5,072 nt of DNA from JBGOUJ01 sp041477005 (GTDB lineage: Bacteria > Acidobacteriota > Terriglobia > Bryobacterales > JACQDG01): assembly GCA_041477005.1 (NCBI GenBank), contig JBGOUJ010000578.1, positions 1-5,072 on the forward strand. The letters run 5' to 3'. The first letter of the stretch is position 1. Every line of letters begins with the position of its first letter. Below the pieces are notes generated by a model. The model did not search any database. It was not told the DNA's origin and saw nothing but the letters and a program-made list of their open reading frames with translations. This document shows, piece by piece, positions 1 to 5,072 of the stretch. The position numbers and the translations under genes were made by a program.

Positions 1-237
1 CTCCTCTGCAAGCCCGCGCGCTTCAGCTTCTCAGCCTGTAGCCAGAAACCAGAGGCCCTTCGCGGCCACTTCCCAAGCCAAATCAGTCGGATAGTCCCTC
101 TCGCTAGTTGGAACTTCGGATTAGCTGTGTCATGTTAGCGGTAGTCCTCGATGGCAATAATCACCATTATCTTCCAAGGCCCTGCCGAACGACTGCGAAT
201 CGCGGGAGAGCGGCTTGAGTCAAACCCATCACCAGGC
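1..237. other. Region downstream of the operon, no gene supported
   Basis: 237 bases visibly less GC-rich than the genes to the right. Two frames stay open to the window edge: plus frame 1 from base 1 to a TAG at 136-138, and a minus frame from 134 to 1. Neither has a good start codon or a motif that I recognise. The only clear palindrome is a five-base-pair AT stem at 157-161/166-170 with loop CACC, too weak and without a T-run for an intrinsic terminator. Whatever ends this operon's transcript is not evident. Confidence 0.5.
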
Positions 238-906
238 CTACAGATAGAACAGGCTCAGCCGCGGCAGCCCGGCGGCCTCCATGATCCTCCGGTCGAGGTA
301 CTGCTTTTCCAGCATCGTGATCTGCTCGGCGGTCATCTTGCGCCGATAGGGCGCGAGTTGCCGCTCCATCTCGCGCCGGTACTCGAAAAGCTCTTCTTCG
401 GTGCGCGCCTGGGTCGCCGCCGCCTTCGCGCGTTCTTCGAGCACGGTCAGGCGCTGCTCCAGCGCCTCCAGGTCGGCGTGCTGCTGCCCGGCGAGATCGT
501 CCAGGGTTCTGGCCGTCTCTTCATAGACGGCTGCCTGCTCCGGTTTGGCCGGCGCTTCCGCCTGGCGCAGTTGCGCCGCATTCCGGCGCAGGTATCCGGC
601 GATCTCCTCGGCGGAAAACGCCGCGGCCGCTCGTGGCGGACCCGCCTCGTCCCCGGATCCTCGCGCCGCCTCCAGCACCTCCTGGGCGCAGTAGGCGAGC
701 GAATTCACCATCCGCATCCTATGCTTGCGCGTTGTCCATTTCTCAAACGTGCGGTCGATTCCCTTGAGCACGGCTTCGAGCGGCACGCCGCTTTCCTTCC
801 ACGCGGCGACCAGCGCCCAATCGAGCGGCGAGAGCAGGAACAGCCCGGTGCCGCGCGCCTTCTGAAAGTGCTCCTCGATTTCCGTGAAGTAGTTGAAGTA
901 GTTCGT
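238..906 (-). CDS. Uncharacterised protein with C-terminal coiled coil; start codon abnormal (ACG)
   Basis: Function unknown. Conserved-looking protein sequence begins six bases after the coaX TAG, but the expected first codon is ACG at 906-904, giving (T/M)NYFNYFTEIEEHF and then FLLSPLDWALVAAWKESG (23-40). The first usual start is GTG at 786 (codon 41), which would discard this stretch. I recall acidobacterial proteins starting MNYFNYFTEIEEHF, hence my choice of 906; this needs a search. From 906 it has 222 codons. Residues 1-80 look like a compact mixed domain (LDW, VPLEAVLKGIDRTFEKW, VNSLAYCAQEV). Residues 80-120 are Ala/Pro-rich and probably flexible. About 125-190 is a charged helix likely to form a coiled coil (DDLAGQQHADLEALEQRL), ending in RRKMTAEQITMLEKQYLDRR. 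There is no signal peptide or membrane segment, so it is probably cytoplasmic. A weak AGG lies nine bases before the ACG. It is the last gene of the cofactor operon and ends in TAG, with a TGA two codons later. Confidence 0.75.
   Translation of the reverse strand, partial: TNYFNYFTEIEEHFQKARGTGLFLLSPLDWALVAAWKESGVPLEAVLKGIDRTFEKWTTRKHRMRMVNSLAYCAQEVLEAARGSGDEAGPPRAAAAFSAEEIAGYLRRNAAQLRQAEAPAKPEQAAVYEETARTLDDLAGQQHADLEALEQRLTVLEERAKAAATQARTEEELFEYRREMERQLAPYRRKMTAEQITMLEKQYLDRRIMEAAGLPRLSLFYL
904..906 (-). other. ACG in place of the expected ATG start
   Basis: Minus strand: AGG TAG CGC GGT ACG AAC TAC TTC. The ACG sits where an ATG would give the MNYFNYF start, nine bases after AGG and six after the coaX stop. 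No ATG, GTG or TTG occurs in frame between the coaX stop and the GTG at 786. One T-to-C change from ATG would explain it; use of ACG as a real, rare start by ribosomes leaving coaX is possible. Confidence 0.55.
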
Positions 907-912
907 ACCGCG

Positions 913-1677
913 CTACCTGTTTTTTTCCCAGATCAGGCGCAGGCCTTCCAGGGTCAGGTGCTCATCCACCGTCTGGATGTGGCGCGAAGAGCCGGCAACG
1001 ATGTGAGCCTGGCCCCCAGTGGCCACGCACTTTGTCTCCGGTCCCAGCACTTCCTTCATCCGGCCGATGATGCCGTCCAGCATCCCCAGCGCCCCGTAGA
1101 ACAACCCCGACTGCATGCAGGCCACCGTATTGGTGCCGATCAGCTTGACCGGCTCCCGCAGGTCGATGCGCGGCAGCCGGGCCGTGCGGCTGAACAACGC
1201 TTCGGCCGAGATGCCGATCCCGGGGCAGATGACGCCGCCGATGTACTCCCCCCGCGCCGAGATGGCATCGAACGTCACCGCCGTCCCCAGGTCCGCCACC
1301 ACGCACGGACCACCGTACTTGTGAAACGCCGCCACGCTGTTCTCGATCCGGTCCGCCCCCACTTCCGACGGGTTGTCCACCAGCACTGCCAGCCCGGTCT
1401 TCACGCCCGGCCCCACAAACAGCGCCCTCGCGCCGAAATACCGCTGGGCCATCTCTTCCAGCACCGAGTCGAGCGGCGGCACCACCGAGCCGACGATGAT
1501 CCCATGCACCTGCGTGATGTCCAGCTCCGCCAGTGCGAAGAGGTTGCGCGACAGGATGCCGAACTCATCGGCCGTCTGCGCGGCGTCGGTCTTGAGCCGC
1601 CAATGGCTGATCAGCTCGGCGTCCCGGTAGACGCCCAGCGTGATGTTCGTGTTTCCAACGTCCAAAGCCAGCAGCAT
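913..1677 (-). CDS. coaX: Type III pantothenate kinase
   Basis: Phosphorylates pantothenate to 4'-phosphopantothenate, the first step of coenzyme A synthesis; cytoplasmic dimer of the ASKHA (acetate and sugar kinase/Hsc70/actin) fold. The 254 residues match the usual 250-260. Seen: the phosphate-binding DVGNTN (6-11), GADR (107-110) with the catalytic-type Asp109, DLGTAVTFD (129-137), the GGVICPG turn (147-153), GTNT (181-184), and ATGG (219-222) near the end. Type III enzymes lack the P-loop of CoaA, are not feedback-inhibited by CoA and need a monovalent cation (family knowledge). The ATG at 1677 has a GGAG four bases upstream and lies one base after the birA stop (TGACATG), so translation is probably coupled to birA. 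birA and coaX are neighbours in many bacteria and are fused in Neisseria. It ends at TAG (915-913), directly after a run of seven A; the frame stays open into the next gene. Confidence 0.97.
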   Translation of the reverse strand: MLLALDVGNTNITLGVYRDAELISHWRLKTDAAQTADEFGILSRNLFALAELDITQVHGIIVGSVVPPLDSVLEEMAQRYFGARALFVGPGVKTGLAVLVDNPSEVGADRIENSVAAFHKYGGPCVVADLGTAVTFDAISARGEYIGGVICPGIGISAEALFSRTARLPRIDLREPVKLIGTNTVACMQSGLFYGALGMLDGIIGRMKEVLGPETKCVATGGQAHIVAGSSRHIQTVDEHLTLEGLRLIWEKNR

Positions 1678-1681
1678 GTCA

Positions 1682-1685
1682 CTCC
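1682..1685 (-). promoter_or_regulatory. Ribosome binding site of coaX (GGAG)
   Basis: GGAG lies inside the last birA codons, four bases before the coaX ATG at 1677. It supports this start and means ribosomes finishing birA are already in place to start coaX. The other junctions in this operon have weaker Shine-Dalgarno sequences. Confidence 0.6.
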
Positions 1686-2266
1686 GATGCCGGCCGGACG
1701 CTTCCGGCCAGGATGGGCGCCACGGTCCCGTCGCCTTGCTGGAGCAGCAACAGCCCAGTGGCGGTAAGTCCTGCGGTCGAGCCGGCGATCTGGGCCGTCC
1801 CGTTCGTCACCACCACGCGCCGGCCTTGGGCGTAGCTCGAGGCGCGCGTAAACAATTCTACGACGGCGCCTGCTCCCCGTTCGAGAAGAATCTCCAGGTA
1901 GCGATCGACCTCGCGCAGGATCTCGGCCAACAGCGCCTCGCGCGAGTAGTCGCAGCCGGTCTCCAGGCGTAGCGAGGTGGCGCTGTCGGCAAGTTCCGGC
2001 GGCAGGCTGCTCTGGTTCACGTTCAACCCGATTCCGGCGATGATATGCCGCACCCGCTCGTCCTCGGCGGCCATCTCGGTGAGGATTCCGCAGCACTTGC
2101 GGCCGCCGAGCAGGACGTCGTTTGGCCAGCGCAGATCGCAGGCGCGCCCCGTCGTCCGGTGGATCGCCCGGCCCACGGCCAGTCCCAGGGCCAGCGTGAC
2201 CACGGCGGCCTCGGCCGCCCCCAGTTTGGGCCGCAGGATCAACGAGAAGTACAGGCCCGTTCCCCG

Positions 2267-2269
2267 CTA
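2267..2269 (-). other. In-frame amber (TAG) codon inside birA
   Basis: The minus-strand codons around it read ATC TCG TAG CGG GGA ACG GGC CTG, that is W-I-S-stop-R-G-T-G-L-Y. The eight codons between this TAG and the next annotatable start (TTG at 2242) are themselves recognisable BirA sequence, so this is a point stop and not a frameshift or a gene boundary. In E. coli BirA the position aligns with the residue after WFS. Confidence 0.9.
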
Positions 2270-2448
2270 CGAGATCCAGGAGCGCCCGTGGCGTCCCCGC
2301 CCGCTGGTCTGCTCGTCGGCGATCACGATCGCTCCCGCCGGCTCGCCGCGCTCCGCCAGCTCGGCCGCCTCGCGCATGGTGCTGTCGATCGCGGCGTAGT
2401 AGTAAACGGGCCGGCCGATTTGATTGAGCAGGGCGAAATCGAGGGCCA

Positions 2449-3275
2449 TCAAGACACCCGAAAGCTCAGATCGACCGCCGGCGCCGAGTGGGTCAGCGCT
2501 CCGGCGGAAACAAAGTCGGCGCCGGTCTCGGCATACGCCCGCACGGTTTCGAGTGTGATGCCGCCCGAGACCTCCACCCGCGCCCGGCCGGCAATGTGCT
2601 TGACCGCGTCGGCCACTTCGGCCACGGAGAAGTTATCGAGCAGCAAGTGGTTCGCCCCGCAAGCGAGCGCCTCCTCCAGCTCCCCCCGCGAGCGGACCTC
2701 CACCTCGATCGCCTTGCCGCTGCGGCGCGCCGCCTCGATCGCCGCGCGCACTCCGCCGGCGGCGGTGATGTGGTTGTTCTTGATCAGCACGGCGTCGAAG
2801 AGTCCGAAGCGGTGATTCGTGGCCCCGCCGGCGGCGACGGCCAGCTTCTCGATCCGCCGCAACCCCGGCGTAGTCTTGCGGGTATCAAGCACCCGGCAGC
2901 CGGTTCCCTCCACCGCTTCCACAAACCGGCGCGCCAGCGTCGCCACGCCGCTCAATCGTTGCAGGAAATTCAGCGCCACCCGCTCCGCGGTCAGCAGCGT
3001 GCGCAGCTTGCCGCCCACTCGTGCGGCCGCTTCCTGCGCCTGCAGTCGATCGCCGCTCGCGTGCAGCAGATCCAGCCGGTCCACGCCGCCCAGCACGTCA
3101 TAAATCTGCGGCAGCAGCTCAATGCCGGCCAGCACCAGCTCCTGCCGGGCCAGGAAGATCCCCTCGCCTCGCGCCTCGGCCGGCACGCAGGCCTCGGTCG
3201 TAATGTCCCCCGAGCCGATGTCTTCCGCCAGCGCACCGCGAATGACCTGGGCGATCTCGGGGTGGCGCCAGTCCA

Positions 3276-3276
<1 letters not shown>
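2449..3276 (-). CDS. nadC: Nicotinate-nucleotide pyrophosphorylase (quinolinate phosphoribosyltransferase)
   Basis: Converts quinolinate and PRPP to nicotinate mononucleotide, CO2 and pyrophosphate, the step where de novo NAD synthesis joins the shared route; cytoplasmic, normally a dimer or hexamer. The 275-residue length is typical. Seen: DIGSGDITTEA near the N-terminus (20-30), the ERVALNFLQRLSG helix (98-110) with the substrate-binding Arg99, DTRKTTPGLR (131-140) with Arg133 and Lys134, the His155-Arg156 pair, DAVLIKNNHI (161-170) with Lys166, the acidic barrel residues Glu193 and Asp214 (LLLDN), and the phosphate-binding SGGI and SAGALTHS near the end. These match the active-site residues known from the M. 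tuberculosis enzyme, so it should be active. The ATG overlaps the valS stop by one base (TAATG) and no better start is needed. It stops with TGA, which overlaps the birA ATG. nadA and nadB are not in the window. Confidence 0.97.

Positions 3277-5072
<1,796 letters not shown>

Larger units (their letters stand above)
1679..2449 (-). pseudogene. birA: Biotin protein ligase (acetyl-CoA carboxylase biotin ligase), interrupted by an in-frame TAG
   Basis: Makes biotinyl-5'-AMP and transfers biotin to the lysine of the biotin carboxyl carrier protein of acetyl-CoA carboxylase. Read from the ATG at 2449 the frame gives 256 codons, but codon 61 is TAG. Before it are the biotin/ATP loop ADEQTSGRGRHGRSW (44-58) and the upstream STMREA (23-28). 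After it, in the same frame with nothing lost, come GTGLYFSLILRPK, RWPNDVL (107-113), the GRK loop with the catalytic-type Lys118, CGIL, the GIGLNVN motif and a C-terminal SH3-like domain ending SVRPASE. There is no N-terminal helix-turn-helix, so this would be a group I ligase without the repressor function of E. coli BirA. Only a base substitution is needed to explain the break; GAG or CAG to TAG is the simplest. A TTG three bases upstream (2452) is a weaker start. The protein is normally essential, so a sequence error, readthrough or a second copy should be considered before calling it dead. The coaX gene follows after one base. Confidence 0.88.

Noticed and set aside
157..170. Palindrome ATAAT-CACC-ATTAT as operon terminator
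   Set aside because: It has only five AT base pairs and no T-run after it on the minus strand.
238..786. GTG at 786 as the true start of the last gene
   Set aside because: It cannot be ruled out, but about 40 codons of convincing protein sequence lie just upstream in frame, and the GTG has no clear ribosome binding site.
913..927. Homopolymer indel shortening or lengthening coaX
   Set aside because: With seven A the protein ends at the usual family length and with a plausible C-terminus (LRLIWEKNR). Six or eight A would run on into frames that do not look like protein.
151..1767. 538-codon plus-strand open frame
   Set aside because: It lies antisense to coaX, the unknown gene and part of birA. 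Its product is Arg/Gln/His/Pro-rich without motifs, as expected for the opposite strand of GC-rich genes.
1679..2242. Separate 187-codon gene starting at TTG 2242
   Set aside because: The eight codons upstream up to the TAG are conserved BirA sequence in the same frame, and a protein starting here would lack the biotin-binding loop. It is the rear part of birA, not its own gene.

Overview
The window is GC-rich bacterial chromosome with five genes, all on the minus strand and packed head to tail with almost no spacing. In transcription order (right to left) they are valS (partial, its 5' end lies beyond the right edge), nadC, birA, coaX and an uncharacterised gene. The products fit a Gram-negative-type, GC-rich bacterium. 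The valS-nadC-birA-coaX order, and a last gene opening with NYFNYFTEIEEHF, most resemble Acidobacteriota of the Solibacter/Bryobacter kind. That assignment rests on memory of similar neighbourhoods and not on a search.

Layout: 5072-3276 is the C-terminal ~60% of valyl-tRNA synthetase. 3276-2449 is quinolinate phosphoribosyltransferase (NAD synthesis). 2449-1679 is biotin protein ligase, interrupted by an in-frame TAG. 1677-913 is type III pantothenate kinase (first step of CoA synthesis). 906-238 is a 222-codon gene of unknown function whose conserved N-terminus has no normal start codon. 237-1 holds no gene that I can support.

The genes form one apparent operon: TAATG and TGATG one-base overlaps, a TGACATG junction, and a six-base gap after coaX. 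After a tRNA synthetase it makes or attaches three cofactors (NAD, biotin, CoA). Biotin and CoA meet at acetyl-CoA carboxylase, because BirA biotinylates the carrier subunit of an enzyme that uses acetyl-CoA.

The notable points are two lesions within 1.4 kb of the same operon. One is an amber codon at codon 61 of birA, with the same reading frame continuing perfectly on the other side. The other is an ACG where the last gene should have ATG. The plainest explanations are single-base sequence or assembly errors, or early gene decay. A less likely one, worth a quick check, is that TAG is read as sense: that one assumption would restore full-length BirA and join coaX in frame to the startless gene.
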